Assembly (NCBI GenBank): GCA_041907145.1
Contig: JAYRHW010000099.1
Coordinates: forward strand, 1-32,314
Origin: JAFLCA01 sp041907145
GTDB taxonomy: Bacteria > Bdellovibrionota_C > UBA2361 > JAFLCA01
Reading direction: 5' to 3'
DNA length: 32,314 nt
The notes under the pieces are model-generated. The model was not told where the DNA came from and did no database searches. It saw nothing but the letters and a program-made list of their open reading frames with translations. Shown one piece after another: positions 14,711 to 22,645 of this stretch. Made by a program: the position numbers and the translations under genes. How positions within the stretch are numbered: the first letter of the stretch is position 1; the number at the start of each line of letters is the position of its first letter.

Positions 14711-15457
14711 ATGCCGAACGAGCCGCTCATAGAGCTCTCGCATATTAGCATTCGCTTCGGGACGCAGGTCGTACACCGCGATATCAGCTTTACCGTTACT
14801 CCGGGCGAAACCATAACCATCATGGGACCAAGCGGTACGGGGAAAACTCTTATTCTTAAGACCATCATCGGGCTACTCACTCCAAGCAGCGGCGATGTAG
14901 TCGTTCTGGGATCACACCTGCAGGCACTGCCGGAACACGAGCTGCGAAAAATCCGTATGAACGTCGGCATGCTGTTCCAGGGAGCAGCGCTCTTTGATTC
15001 GCTGACCATTTACGAGAACATCGCCTATGGACTGCGAGAGACCGGCACTGAGGATGAAGGCTTCATTCGGGAGCGCGTCACCAAGATGCTCGATCTGATT
15101 AACCTGCCCGGAGTCGAACATAAATTCCCCCCGCAACTCTCTGGCGGGCAAAAAAAGCGCGTCGGTTTGGCTCGCGCTCTCGCACCCGCGCCAAAAATTA
15201 TGTTGCTCGATGAGCCTACGACCGGACTAGATCCGACCTCCAAGCGTCTCATCGATGATCTTATCTGCCGCATGAACGACAGCATGGGGATGACCACCAT
15301 CGCCGTGACGCACGACATCGAGAGCGCAATGCGCATCTCGAAGCGCTGGATTCTTCTCCACGACGGCGTCATCGTCGCGGACGGGCCCGCTCAGGAACTT
15401 TCACGTAACGACAGAGAGGCAATTGATTTCATCCACGGGAATTGGAGAGACGAGTAA
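14711..15457 (+). CDS. mlaF: MlaF-type phospholipid ABC transporter ATPase
   Basis: A 248-residue ABC ATPase with Walker A GPSGTGKT (39-46), Q-loop region LFQGAALFDSLT (typical of MlaF), signature LSGGQKKRVGLARALA, Walker B IMLLDEPTTGLDP and switch His in AVTHDIE. It powers the MlaE permease. It starts four bases after mlaE and ends 14 bases before the likely mlaD start, so the genes form one operon. Confidence 0.95.
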   Translation: MPNEPLIELSHISIRFGTQVVHRDISFTVTPGETITIMGPSGTGKTLILKTIIGLLTPSSGDVVVLGSHLQALPEHELRKIRMNVGMLFQGAALFDSLTIYENIAYGLRETGTEDEGFIRERVTKMLDLINLPGVEHKFPPQLSGGQKKRVGLARALAPAPKIMLLDEPTTGLDPTSKRLIDDLICRMNDSMGMTTIAVTHDIESAMRISKRWILLHDGVIVADGPAQELSRNDREAIDFIHGNWRDE

Positions 15458-15471
15458 CTAACGATGGCTTT

Positions 15472-16533
15472 ATGAAAGCACAAAACGAACTACACGCGGG
15501 GCTGTTTATTCTCATCTGCTTGGGCCTGCTAGCCCTTAGCATTTGGATCTTGGGGCAGGAGCGTCAGGTATTCGCCAAACAAATCGAGTACACGACCTCT
15601 TTCAAGGACATTCAAGGCTTGTCGAGGGGCGCACCCGTTCGGCTCGGGGGTATAGGCGTTGGACGCGTGTCCGGGTTTAGTTTCGATCCCGCTGCGGAGG
15701 ATAGCACCATTCAAGTAAGCTTGCTGATAAACGAAGAGTTTATCGATCGCATCCGGCAGGACGCTGTGGTTTCTCTCCAGACCCAGGGATTGCTAGGCGA
15801 TAAGTTTCTAAGCATCACCTCCCAAATGCAGGGAGACAAGCTGCCACCCGGCTCCCGGTTGCAGAGCAAAGAAGCGGGCGATATTGCCGCTGTTATGACT
15901 AAAGCCGCTTCGATCGTCGACAACAGCGTCGAAATTACTGAGTCGCTCAAGGGATTTCTGAAGAATTTCGACAAGGAAACTATCGATTCAATTGGCGCCG
16001 GATTTAAGAGTTTGGGGGCGTTGGCGAAGGAAGTCCAGGACGGCAATGGACTTCTGCACCGCCTGGTCTTTTCAAAGAAGGACGGCGACACGATCATGGG
16101 AGATATCAAGCTGGCCAGCGACTCTCTTAGCGACGTGCTTGCCAAAGTCAAATCTGGAGACGGCTTGCTGCATGCCCTAGTATACGGCGAGAAGGGAACA
16201 GAGAGCCTTAAGTCCTTCGCAGATGCCGCTTCGAATCTTGCGCAGCTTTCGACCCAGCTTACCGGCATTTTGGGTGAAATAAAGGACGGCAAAGGGGTAT
16301 TGCATGATGTGATATATAACGAGTCCCCGCAGGGCTTTGACGAAGTCATCAAAAAGCTCAATGAGACCGTTAATAATCTCAAGGTCGCCTCGGATGCGCT
16401 CGCACGCGGCTCCGGCACTATTGGTGCCCTCCTCGTCGACTCGCAGCTCTACGACAATCTTGTTGAAGTGACGGACGGAGCCAAGCGCAGCTTCCTCCTG
16501 AGGCAGGCTATCAAGAGTTCGCTTGATCGTTAA
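15472..16533 (+). CDS. mlaD: MlaD-type MCE-domain protein with C-terminal repeats
   Basis: A 353-residue inner-membrane-anchored MCE protein. One TM helix (LFILICLGLLALSIWIL, about 11-27) is followed by the MCE domain at about 38-115 (YTTSFKDIQGLSRGAPVRLGG and QTQGLLGDKFLSI). A long helical tail then carries four related segments about 41 residues apart: GNGLLHRLVF, GDGLLHALVY, GKGVLHDVIY and GSGTIGALLVDSQLYD. MCE hexamers form the lipid tunnel that sits on MlaEF. I start it at the ATG at 15472, which directly precedes the TM helix; an upstream TTG (15442) would overlap mlaF. No mlaC or mlaB follows. Confidence 0.92.
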   Translation: MKAQNELHAGLFILICLGLLALSIWILGQERQVFAKQIEYTTSFKDIQGLSRGAPVRLGGIGVGRVSGFSFDPAAEDSTIQVSLLINEEFIDRIRQDAVVSLQTQGLLGDKFLSITSQMQGDKLPPGSRLQSKEAGDIAAVMTKAASIVDNSVEITESLKGFLKNFDKETIDSIGAGFKSLGALAKEVQDGNGLLHRLVFSKKDGDTIMGDIKLASDSLSDVLAKVKSGDGLLHALVYGEKGTESLKSFADAASNLAQLSTQLTGILGEIKDGKGVLHDVIYNESPQGFDEVIKKLNETVNNLKVASDALARGSGTIGALLVDSQLYDNLVEVTDGAKRSFLLRQAIKSSLDR

Positions 16534-16560
16534 GTTCAAGCTCCGTTAGCCGTTTCAATC

Positions 16561-16576
16561 GGGCGCTTGCTCGCCC
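16561..16576. repeat. Hairpin between the converging mlaD and proline-rich genes
   Basis: GGGCG-CTTGCT-CGCCC lies in the 111-base convergent gap. Neither strand shows a good T-tract after it, so a terminator role is only possible. Confidence 0.3.
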
Positions 16577-16644
16577 CGAAGACCACGATTGCGGCTATGA
16601 GTTCCAGATCTTTGCGGTATTAGTGGTCATTTCTCCCCTGCCGC

Positions 16645-16998
16645 CTAGCCCTCTTCCGCACTGGCGATCAGGGCTTCAATATCGGGAAATTGCAAAGTAT
16701 CGATCTCGGCGTCGATCTCGATAATCATTGTGCTTCCAAATTCGTGGAATTGAGTACCCTCCTCTACTGCACACGCGACTTCGCAAACGGGTCGTAGCGG
16801 ACGCGGCAGAGGAGAACGGTCAGGCTGCGGGATCTCGCTGGGTTCGCGCATGGGGCTCGGAAGCGGCTTGGGGGGCGGGGCGCGCACCGGTTCCGGCGTC
16901 GGAGGTGCTGCCGGTTTCGCCGGAGCAGGCGGTGCCTCCGGGGCGGGACTTGCTGCCTGATCGAACAGAGAAGCGGGCGCGTCACAGAGCTCTAACAT
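16645..16998 (-). CDS. Small proline-rich protein of unknown function
   Basis: No family recognised. It has three parts: a short N-terminus (MLELCDAPASLFDQ), a Pro/Ala/Arg-rich linker covering roughly half the protein, and an acidic C-terminus with the Cys pair CEVAC and the pattern IIEIDAEIDTLQFPDIEALI. It has no signal peptide. The start at 16998 is chosen because AGGAGG (17004-17009) stands 5 bases before it. A start at 17017-17019 that overlaps the stop of the preceding gene (ATGA) adds seven residues and is also possible. It is coupled to the 895-residue gene, so the two products probably work together; a flexible tether or partner-binding role would be inference. Confidence 0.7.
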   Translation of the reverse strand: MLELCDAPASLFDQAASPAPEAPPAPAKPAAPPTPEPVRAPPPKPLPSPMREPSEIPQPDRSPLPRPLRPVCEVACAVEEGTQFHEFGSTMIIEIDAEIDTLQFPDIEALIASAEEG

Positions 16999-17015
16999 AT
17001 AGTCCTCCTCTTTAC

Positions 17016-19703
17016 TCATTTGATCCCCACGTAATGTCGAGGAATAAATCTCAATCCTCCCACACGGCCATCCTTGTCGGCAGCCCGCGGCAAGAAGTTC
17101 TGCACGAAGAATAATTCATCTTCCATAGTCATCTCGCCGGGGCTGAGCTGCACGACTTGACTCTCAAGGACCGCCCGCATATCGAACGTATCGATATAGC
17201 TGGTCAGCTCCGGAATGCGCGAGTATTGCAGCGCATCGACGACGGCCAGAATGGGAAAGCGATCCCTGCCCACACTGGGGTCCGCTCGCTGCGAATGCAG
17301 CGCATAGGCCTCGCGAAGCATCCGCAAGGAACTGCGATTGAGAAATTGGTCCTCCGTTTCGTCGAGCACGAGCTCTTGCTGCTGTGGCTGCTCGTCTTGA
17401 CTTGGTCGCTGCGTCCCGCGATCGAGCGTATAGCCGCGCTGCCAGCGTGAATGCACAATGCGAAACACATCGACAAGATCCAAATAGTGATGCACGAGAT
17501 CCCACAGCGGCTTTTCGACACTGACATGGTGGCGATCCACCAACGAGGCACGCTGCGTCTCGAGCTTTAGCGCGTCTTCTTGCAGGGCATATTCCCTTTC
17601 CATACCGCCTATGGCCTCGATGGCCCGAGAATTACCGCTTAGAAACGCATCATCCCAAGCTTGGACATTCTTCGTATGCTCGTCTGCTCGCTTGAGATAG
17701 CGGCCCCAGCGCCGATGCTCTAACTCCAGCACCCCCCGTGTAACGGCAGCGGCTGCACCAACATCATAGACCGGGCCGAACTTTTGAGCTTGCGCGAGGA
17801 AATGCTCCGCGGTCTTCGCCCGCACATTGACATCCGGTACACTCGGGTCGAAACCTTTGATGGAATCAAAACTTGCCGTCGTACCCGACAGCAAGGCGTG
17901 CAACGCTCGGGACGGCACGAGACAGGCCACGCGCGCTGTCGGATTACCGTGGTGCGAGTTGAAGAGCAGCAAACTATAGGGCACCTGCCCTCCGTCGAAG
18001 TCGAGGGTGTGAATGCGACCAACCCCGGTTACCGCCATAAATGCGCGCGTAAAGATAAATTCCGTGCCGGAAAGTTCGTTGAGGGCCTTCGCGTATCCAG
18101 GCCAGGCCCGCCGATAGGGAGTCAACGGGTCGCCGCTGGCAGCCGGGAATATCCTAGCTGGATCGAGCTTGCCGATCGCAAATCCGCGGCCGGGAAAGCC
18201 GCCGATATCTTCAGCGTTAATGTGAAGTACACTTCCCAAGTCATTGCCAAGACGAGCAAGCATAGCGGGCTCTCCCTTTGGGTTGCGCCGCGCATCCATA
18301 GTCAAGGCTCCAAAGCCGTTGTACAGATCCACAAGCCTCTTCCAGCCAAGGAAGGCAATCTGCACCGGAGGGATAAGTGATTCAATCGTGCTCTCCGCCG
18401 ATCGGCGCAGGCGAGACTCTCCGAGTTCTCGCGAGTAAATGGAGCGCAGAGGGAAATACAGATTTGCCTGCCTCGCCATGTAACGCTCACTGGCATCTCG
18501 ATCGATAATTATCTCCCCCGGGTCCACCCCGGTAAGCTCGGCTGCACGTTTAATTAATTTACGGCCGTCGCTCGACGTTTGCTGGAGAGTAAGGGCATGC
18601 AGCACGGATTGAGCCGCAAGTCGCCGCAGCAGCGTGAGAGACTCAGAATTCGATCGAAGGATTCCTTGGTGTTCCGCACTTTCGTGAGTCAGAATCAGTT
18701 CTGGCAAGCCTTCGGCACGGAAAATATCGGCCAGCAACTCTGCTACAGTATCGGTTTCCGGCTTAACTTCATCGCTGCCGGCGTGGCGCAAAAGCGCCGT
18801 GCGGGCGGAGCGCAAGACAGCTTCGGATGGATTTGATTGCAAGATTGTATTAAGTGCCGGAAGCACGCGGGTGATTGATTGCCCCTTTCCGGCAACCATC
18901 GTAATCGTCTCCTCGATGAACTCGGGCAGCTTTGCCCCTGATGTACCGATCTTCTCCGCCGCCTGAACGCTACGAGCATAGGCCTCAATCAGGATCGGAA
19001 GCTCGACTGCCCTACCTCCCTTGATTTCGTAGCTACACAGGTCCTCCAGACGAGCGAACCGCTCGGGGCTCAACTTGGCATCCATGACTAGTTCACCAGC
19101 ATACAGGAGATGCGAAACCGCATCCGCCGCCACGGGCACCGCCTCCGTTTGCTTGTAGATCGCCCACGTCATATTGCAAAAGAATTGGAATAACTTCGGC
19201 GTGGCGCCTTCCATCAGCAAATGCAGGGCCTCCTCACGTAGGGGGTTGAGCCCCATATACGAGAAGGCACCGAGCTTGTTTGAGATACGCAGAATCAGGG
19301 CCCCGAGAAGGAGACAGTGATCGGCGTGCAATGTCGCGGCGGGGATCTCGGCTTGAGCGATTTCATCGAACCCCTGTACAGCAATTCGTAAATTGAACTT
19401 ATAGCGAATGCAGGTGCCGAGAGCCTGAGCAAACAATTTGTCATGATCGGCTGAAGGGCTGCTCGCAAACGACTCGGCAATCTCCCCCAGGAGCCTTGCC
19501 GACACTGGGGACTGGGTCTGCGCCTTAAGTTCACGCAATACAGCGTGGGCAAACGCCTCACGGCGTTCTTCTATGATTAGAGTATCGGAGGGTAGCGGAA
19601 GGTCAGAATCGTGGCGCTGGGCCGGGTTATTTCGACGCCCAGGTTGTTCTGGATGATTTGATTCCGAATGCTCAAGTCCCATGGACACACCGCTACCGTG
19701 CAC
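17016..19703 (-). CDS. Large hypothetical protein (895 residues)
   Basis: I do not recognise this protein. It is soluble, with no signal peptide and no membrane segment. Residues 1-40 are polar and probably disordered. About 45-400 are strongly helical with many Leu/Ala heptad-like stretches. About 400-700 look like a folded mixed core containing FLGWKRLVDLYNGFG, GGFPGRGFAIGKLDPARIFP, FTRAFMAVTGVGRIHTLDFD and FNSHHGNPTARVACLVPSRA. A Gln/Glu linker follows (EQPQQQELVLDETEDQF), and then a C-terminal domain ending GGLRFIPRHYVGIK. I see no nucleotide-binding or protease signature. Start options are GTG 19703 and ATG 19682; neither has a clear ribosome site. Base composition and codon use look like the neighbours. 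It is divergent from ddl and coupled to the proline-rich gene. Confidence 0.85.
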   Translation of the reverse strand: MHGSGVSMGLEHSESNHPEQPGRRNNPAQRHDSDLPLPSDTLIIEERREAFAHAVLRELKAQTQSPVSARLLGEIAESFASSPSADHDKLFAQALGTCIRYKFNLRIAVQGFDEIAQAEIPAATLHADHCLLLGALILRISNKLGAFSYMGLNPLREEALHLLMEGATPKLFQFFCNMTWAIYKQTEAVPVAADAVSHLLYAGELVMDAKLSPERFARLEDLCSYEIKGGRAVELPILIEAYARSVQAAEKIGTSGAKLPEFIEETITMVAGKGQSITRVLPALNTILQSNPSEAVLRSARTALLRHAGSDEVKPETDTVAELLADIFRAEGLPELILTHESAEHQGILRSNSESLTLLRRLAAQSVLHALTLQQTSSDGRKLIKRAAELTGVDPGEIIIDRDASERYMARQANLYFPLRSIYSRELGESRLRRSAESTIESLIPPVQIAFLGWKRLVDLYNGFGALTMDARRNPKGEPAMLARLGNDLGSVLHINAEDIGGFPGRGFAIGKLDPARIFPAASGDPLTPYRRAWPGYAKALNELSGTEFIFTRAFMAVTGVGRIHTLDFDGGQVPYSLLLFNSHHGNPTARVACLVPSRALHALLSGTTASFDSIKGFDPSVPDVNVRAKTAEHFLAQAQKFGPVYDVGAAAAVTRGVLELEHRRWGRYLKRADEHTKNVQAWDDAFLSGNSRAIEAIGGMEREYALQEDALKLETQRASLVDRHHVSVEKPLWDLVHHYLDLVDVFRIVHSRWQRGYTLDRGTQRPSQDEQPQQQELVLDETEDQFLNRSSLRMLREAYALHSQRADPSVGRDRFPILAVVDALQYSRIPELTSYIDTFDMRAVLESQVVQLSPGEMTMEDELFFVQNFLPRAADKDGRVGGLRFIPRHYVGIK

Positions 19704-19820
19704 TGCCCCACGCGCAGATCCTCTGCAACACTCACTCGTGTGCTCGACGGTAAAATCATGGTTAATTCAGAGATCAGATGAATACGTCTGGTTAAACCCT
19801 AAATCAGTTCCGAGAGCTAA

Positions 19821-19836
19821 CAAAACGAAAGTTTTG
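19821..19836. repeat. Small hairpin in the ddl upstream region
   Basis: CAAAAC-GAAA-GTTTTG is a perfect 6-bp stem with a GNRA-type loop. It lies in the 219-base divergent spacer between the 895-residue gene and ddl, outside the proposed ddl promoter. Function unknown. Confidence 0.3.
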
Positions 19837-19862
19837 CGAAAGTGAGAATCATTAATCCCCTC

Positions 19863-19891
19863 ATTACAGAATTCAAGCAGCGTGTTACGAT
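19863..19891 (+). promoter_or_regulatory. Candidate promoter of ddl
   Basis: ATTACA (19863-19868) and TACGAT (19886-19891) are spaced by 17 bases, each matching sigma-70 consensus at 4 of 6 positions. Transcription would start near 19898, about 25 bases before the ddl ATG. Confidence 0.4.
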
Positions 19892-19922
19892 CTGCACGCA
19901 TTAAGGGCGTACAGCACGGGCA

Positions 19923-21008
19923 ATGGTCATGACAGCAAAGAAGATTCGAGTTGGAATAATTTTTGGCGGCAAGTCCGAGGAGCATGAAGTCTCGGTGCGC
20001 TCCGCACGCAACGTGCTCAAGGCCCTCGATCGCTCCAAATTCGAGCCGGTGCTCGTGGGCATAGACAAAAAAGGAGTATGGCATCTCAACGATGCTTCGC
20101 GATTTCTTCTTGAAGGCACGGCCAAGGACCCGGTCCGTGATACCAGTTCGGCGACCGATGTTACGATTGTGCCGCGGGCCGACCAGGGACAGCTCATCAG
20201 CGCGAGTGGCGGCTCCCCGCTGGGCTCCCTCGATGTTGTGTTTCCTATCTTGCATGGTCCCAATGGCGAGGATGGAACCATGCAGGGATTCTTGAAGCTG
20301 GCGGGAGTGCCCTTCGTCGGGCCTGGTGTATTGGGCTCCGCGGTCGGCATGGACAAGGATGTCATGAAGCGCTTGCTGCGCGAAGCGGGCATTCCTATCG
20401 GGAAATTCAGAACGGTGCATGCCTATGAGCGCGCGAGGCTCGATTGTGGGGCGATCATTCGAGAACTCGGCCTGCCTCTGTTCGTTAAGCCGGCCAATTT
20501 GGGATCTTCGGTCGGCATCTCAAAGGCCAAAGATGAGCCAGAGCTAATGAAGGCGATAGATTTTGCCTTCAAATTTGACCGCAAGATTCTTATCGAGGAG
20601 TTTATTGAGGGGCGAGAGATAGAGTGCGCTGTGCTCGGAAACGACAAGCCAGAAGCATCAATTCCGGGCGAAATCATCACGGGGTCTCAGCACGAATTTT
20701 ACTCCTACGATGCCAAGTATGTCGACAACCAGGGAGAGCGCATAGAAATCCCGGCTAAACTCCCACCTGCAGTCAGCGAAGATGTACGGCAGCTTGCCAT
20801 AAGGACCTTTCAAGTTTTGTGCTGCGAAGGTATGTCGCGAGTTGATTTCTTCGTGAAAAAGGACGGCTCAGTGCTGGTCAACGAGATCAATACCATCCCA
20901 GGCTTCAACGACATCAGCATGTACCCCAAGCTTTGGGCTGCTTCAGGCGTGCCATACTCTGAATTAATCACCAAGCTGCTTGAATTGGCGCTGGAGCGGG
21001 GGGCGTAG
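19923..21008 (+). CDS. ddl: D-alanine--D-alanine ligase
   Basis: Ddl joins two D-Ala with ATP to make the dipeptide at the end of the peptidoglycan stem. The 361-residue ATP-grasp protein begins IRVGIIFGGKSEEHEVSVRS. It contains FPILHGPNGEDGTMQG, GSAVGMDKDVMKRL, PLFVKPANLGSSVGISK, the Mg-binding VLVNEINTIPGF and the expected GEIITG. It is full length. It stands alone between two divergently or convergently placed units, although it lies next to the ftsZ end of the dcw cluster where ddl often sits; here it points toward ftsZ. ATG at 19923 is used; 19929 is an alternative. Confidence 0.96.
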   Translation: MVMTAKKIRVGIIFGGKSEEHEVSVRSARNVLKALDRSKFEPVLVGIDKKGVWHLNDASRFLLEGTAKDPVRDTSSATDVTIVPRADQGQLISASGGSPLGSLDVVFPILHGPNGEDGTMQGFLKLAGVPFVGPGVLGSAVGMDKDVMKRLLREAGIPIGKFRTVHAYERARLDCGAIIRELGLPLFVKPANLGSSVGISKAKDEPELMKAIDFAFKFDRKILIEEFIEGREIECAVLGNDKPEASIPGEIITGSQHEFYSYDAKYVDNQGERIEIPAKLPPAVSEDVRQLAIRTFQVLCCEGMSRVDFFVKKDGSVLVNEINTIPGFNDISMYPKLWAASGVPYSELITKLLELALERGA

Positions 21009-21034
21009 CCCTGAAGTTGGATCACCTCTCGGGT

Positions 21035-21107
21035 GCAGGGGCAAAGCCCCTGCCCGTCATCGCTGTCTTGGCGAAGCCAAGCAGCGATAGGAAAAAGCAG
21101 CGATAGG
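21035..21107 (+). terminator. Two adjacent hairpins and a short direct repeat after ddl
   Basis: GCAGGGGC-AAA-GCCCCTGC (21035-21053) is an 8-bp perfect stem 27 bases after the ddl stop. A second, longer hairpin at 21059-21088 pairs ATCGCTG with CAGCGAT and CTTGGC with GCCAAG around GAA, with one bulged T. Its right arm is then repeated: GCAGCGATAGG occurs at 21081-21091 and 21097-21107. Neither hairpin has a plus-strand T-tract, so they may act as processing or Rho-related structures rather than classic terminators. Confidence 0.5.
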
Positions 21108-21108
21108 G

Positions 21109-21137
21109 AAAAAAAAGAGGAGGCACCCTGCCTCCTC
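21109..21137 (-). terminator. Strong intrinsic terminator of ftsZ
   Basis: On the minus strand GAGGAGGCA and TGCCTCCTC form a perfect 9-bp stem with a three-base loop (21117-21137). It is followed directly by eight Ts (21116-21109). It lies 29 bases after the ftsZ stop. Confidence 0.9.
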
Positions 21138-21165
21138 CTTCTCTCTTCACGAACCTAGCTAGATT

Positions 21166-22344
21166 CTAATCAACTTGCTTACGCAAGAAGGTTGGAATTT
21201 CGTACTTCTCTTCATCTTCCGCGCTCGAAAGCACCGAAAGCTTCTTGAGCTTGATGACCTCTCCGCCTGTGGCAGCCTCTTTCTGCTTACGAGCGAAGGT
21301 TGGGATCTCGAGACGCTCCTGTCCGGCAGGAAGCTTATCCACTCCCGATACGCCGGTCATGCTTACCGTCGTGTCATCCTCAGCGCGAACTCCGAATCCG
21401 GTGGCAATGACCGTAACGCGAACTTTATCTTCGGAGTTCGGATCGATGACCATTCCCCAGATGATATTCGCATCTTCGTATGCCTCGGCATGAATGAGCT
21501 CGGCAGCCTCATTGACTTCCTGCAAGGTAACATCCGGTGAAGCGGTAATGTTGATGAGAACTCCGCGAGCACCATGGATGGAAATATCCTCGAGCAGCGG
21601 GCTGGAGATGGCCTTCTCGGCAGCTTCCACAGCACGATTTTCGCCGGAGGACTCGCCCGTACCCATCATTGCCATGCCCATCTCGGACATGACCGCGCGC
21701 ACGTCGGCGAAGTCTACGTTGACCAATCCCTCGAAAATGATCAAATCACTGATGCCCTTGACGGCCTGATACAGGATGTCGTCGGCGCGACGGAAAGTCT
21801 CAAGCAGCGAAGTGTTCCGACCAGCGATCGAGAGCAGCCGCTGATTAGGAATCGTAATCAGGGTATCGACGTTCGAGCGAAGCTCCTCAAGCGCACGCTC
21901 AGCATTACGCATTCTACGCTTGCCTTCGAACAAGAACGGCTTCGTTACGACGCCAACTGTCAGGGCGCCAAGTTCGCGGGCAACTTGCGCTACAACAGAG
22001 GATCCGCGAGAACCGGTTCCACCACCCAATCCGGCCGTAATGAAGACCATGTCAGCGCCTTCCAGCGACTTGCGAATGGTCTCGATGCTCTCCATAGCAG
22101 CAGCGTAGCCCACATCTGGGTCAGCGCCGGCTCCCAAGCCGCGGGTGACCTCGTCGCCGAGTTGGATTTTATTTGCAGCGAGCGCCGAGGCGAGTGCCTG
22201 TGCGTCCGTATTGGCGGCGTAAAATTCAACGCCCTCAAGACCGCTGCGTATCATGTTATTGACGGCGTTTAGACCGGCACCACCGATGCCGAACACCTTA
22301 ATCTTTGCGTTACGTGCTTGAAGCTCCATAGCCGTCTTGTCCAT
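21166..22344 (-). CDS. ftsZ: Cell division protein FtsZ, with a variant signature motif
   Basis: FtsZ is the tubulin-like GTPase that forms the division ring. The 392-residue product has GIGGAGLNAVNNMI, FYAANTDAQAL, FLFEGKRRMRNAE, TLITIPNQRLL and the T7 loop NVDFADVRAVMSEMG. The tubulin signature, normally GGGTGTGAAP, reads GGGTGSRGSS (residues 107-116). The C-terminal membrane-tether-binding peptide appears twice: EIPTFARKQ (346-354) and EIPTFLRKQ (382-390, at the very end). The ATG at 22342-22344 is chosen because AGAGGTGG lies 5 bases upstream and the likely transcription start is near 22386. An open frame upstream to 22392 would start outside that transcript. It is last in murC-murB-ftsQ-ftsA-ftsZ and ends in a strong terminator. 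Confidence 0.97.
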   Translation of the reverse strand: MDKTAMELQARNAKIKVFGIGGAGLNAVNNMIRSGLEGVEFYAANTDAQALASALAANKIQLGDEVTRGLGAGADPDVGYAAAMESIETIRKSLEGADMVFITAGLGGGTGSRGSSVVAQVARELGALTVGVVTKPFLFEGKRRMRNAERALEELRSNVDTLITIPNQRLLSIAGRNTSLLETFRRADDILYQAVKGISDLIIFEGLVNVDFADVRAVMSEMGMAMMGTGESSGENRAVEAAEKAISSPLLEDISIHGARGVLINITASPDVTLQEVNEAAELIHAEAYEDANIIWGMVIDPNSEDKVRVTVIATGFGVRAEDDTTVSMTGVSGVDKLPAGQERLEIPTFARKQKEAATGGEVIKLKKLSVLSSAEDEEKYEIPTFLRKQVD

Positions 22345-22645
22345 CGCGACCACCTCTAAAAGAAAAACTACTGGGGTGAAACTCAGCGCCAAACTGTATT
22401 CCCGTTCTATGAAAAAATCAAAGAATAAGGGGGTACAGTTGCAAATTATTTTTGAGAATTACGCCGAATTTTCCGCCCCGAAACAGCGTCCCATGTTACT
22501 TTAGGCTAATTAAAGCAACTAGCAAAGAGAATGCCAGCCCAGCCGAAGCCGAGCTGCGACTTGGAGGGCTTTTCAACAGCTGTGGAAAAGTCTGAAAGCC
22601 CCTGTAACTGCTTGCGACGGGCTAAGACCCTCTAAAGAAGAGCCT
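22345..22645. other. ftsA-ftsZ intergenic region
   Basis: About 300 bases without a gene. It holds the proposed ftsZ promoter at its left end. A hairpin at 22566-22601 (GGGCTTTTC/GAAAGCCC) contains the palindrome ACAGCTGT. The long spacer suggests ftsZ is also transcribed on its own. The rest shows no structure I can name. Confidence 0.5.
22393..22421 (-). promoter_or_regulatory. Candidate ftsZ promoter
   Basis: On the minus strand TTGATT (22416-22421) and TACAGT (22393-22398) have a 17-base spacer, and each matches consensus at 4 of 6 positions. The predicted transcript begins near 22386, giving a leader of about 40 bases with the AGAGGTGG ribosome site. Confidence 0.5.

Noticed and set aside
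14231..14776. Minus-strand frame of 181 codons over mlaE and the start of mlaF
   Set aside because: It crosses two well-supported genes and has the His/Gln/Arg-rich look of an antisense frame.
15711..16418. Long open frame on the minus strand (235 codons) opposite mlaD
   Set aside because: It lies wholly antisense to a clear MCE gene, is unusually Ser/Pro rich as expected for a shadow frame, and has no recognisable domain.
17784..18380. Plus-strand frame of 198 codons opposite the 895-residue gene
   Set aside because: The minus frame is far longer and uninterrupted. The plus frame is Arg/Ser-rich, typical of a complement of coding sequence.
21574..22272. Plus-strand frame of 232 codons opposite ftsZ
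   Set aside because: It is antisense to the strongly conserved FtsZ core, and its translation shows no family features.
22345..22392. 16-residue N-terminal extension of FtsZ from a TTG
   Set aside because: The ATG at 22344 has a good ribosome site and matches other FtsZ starts. The proposed transcript begins near 22386, after that TTG.
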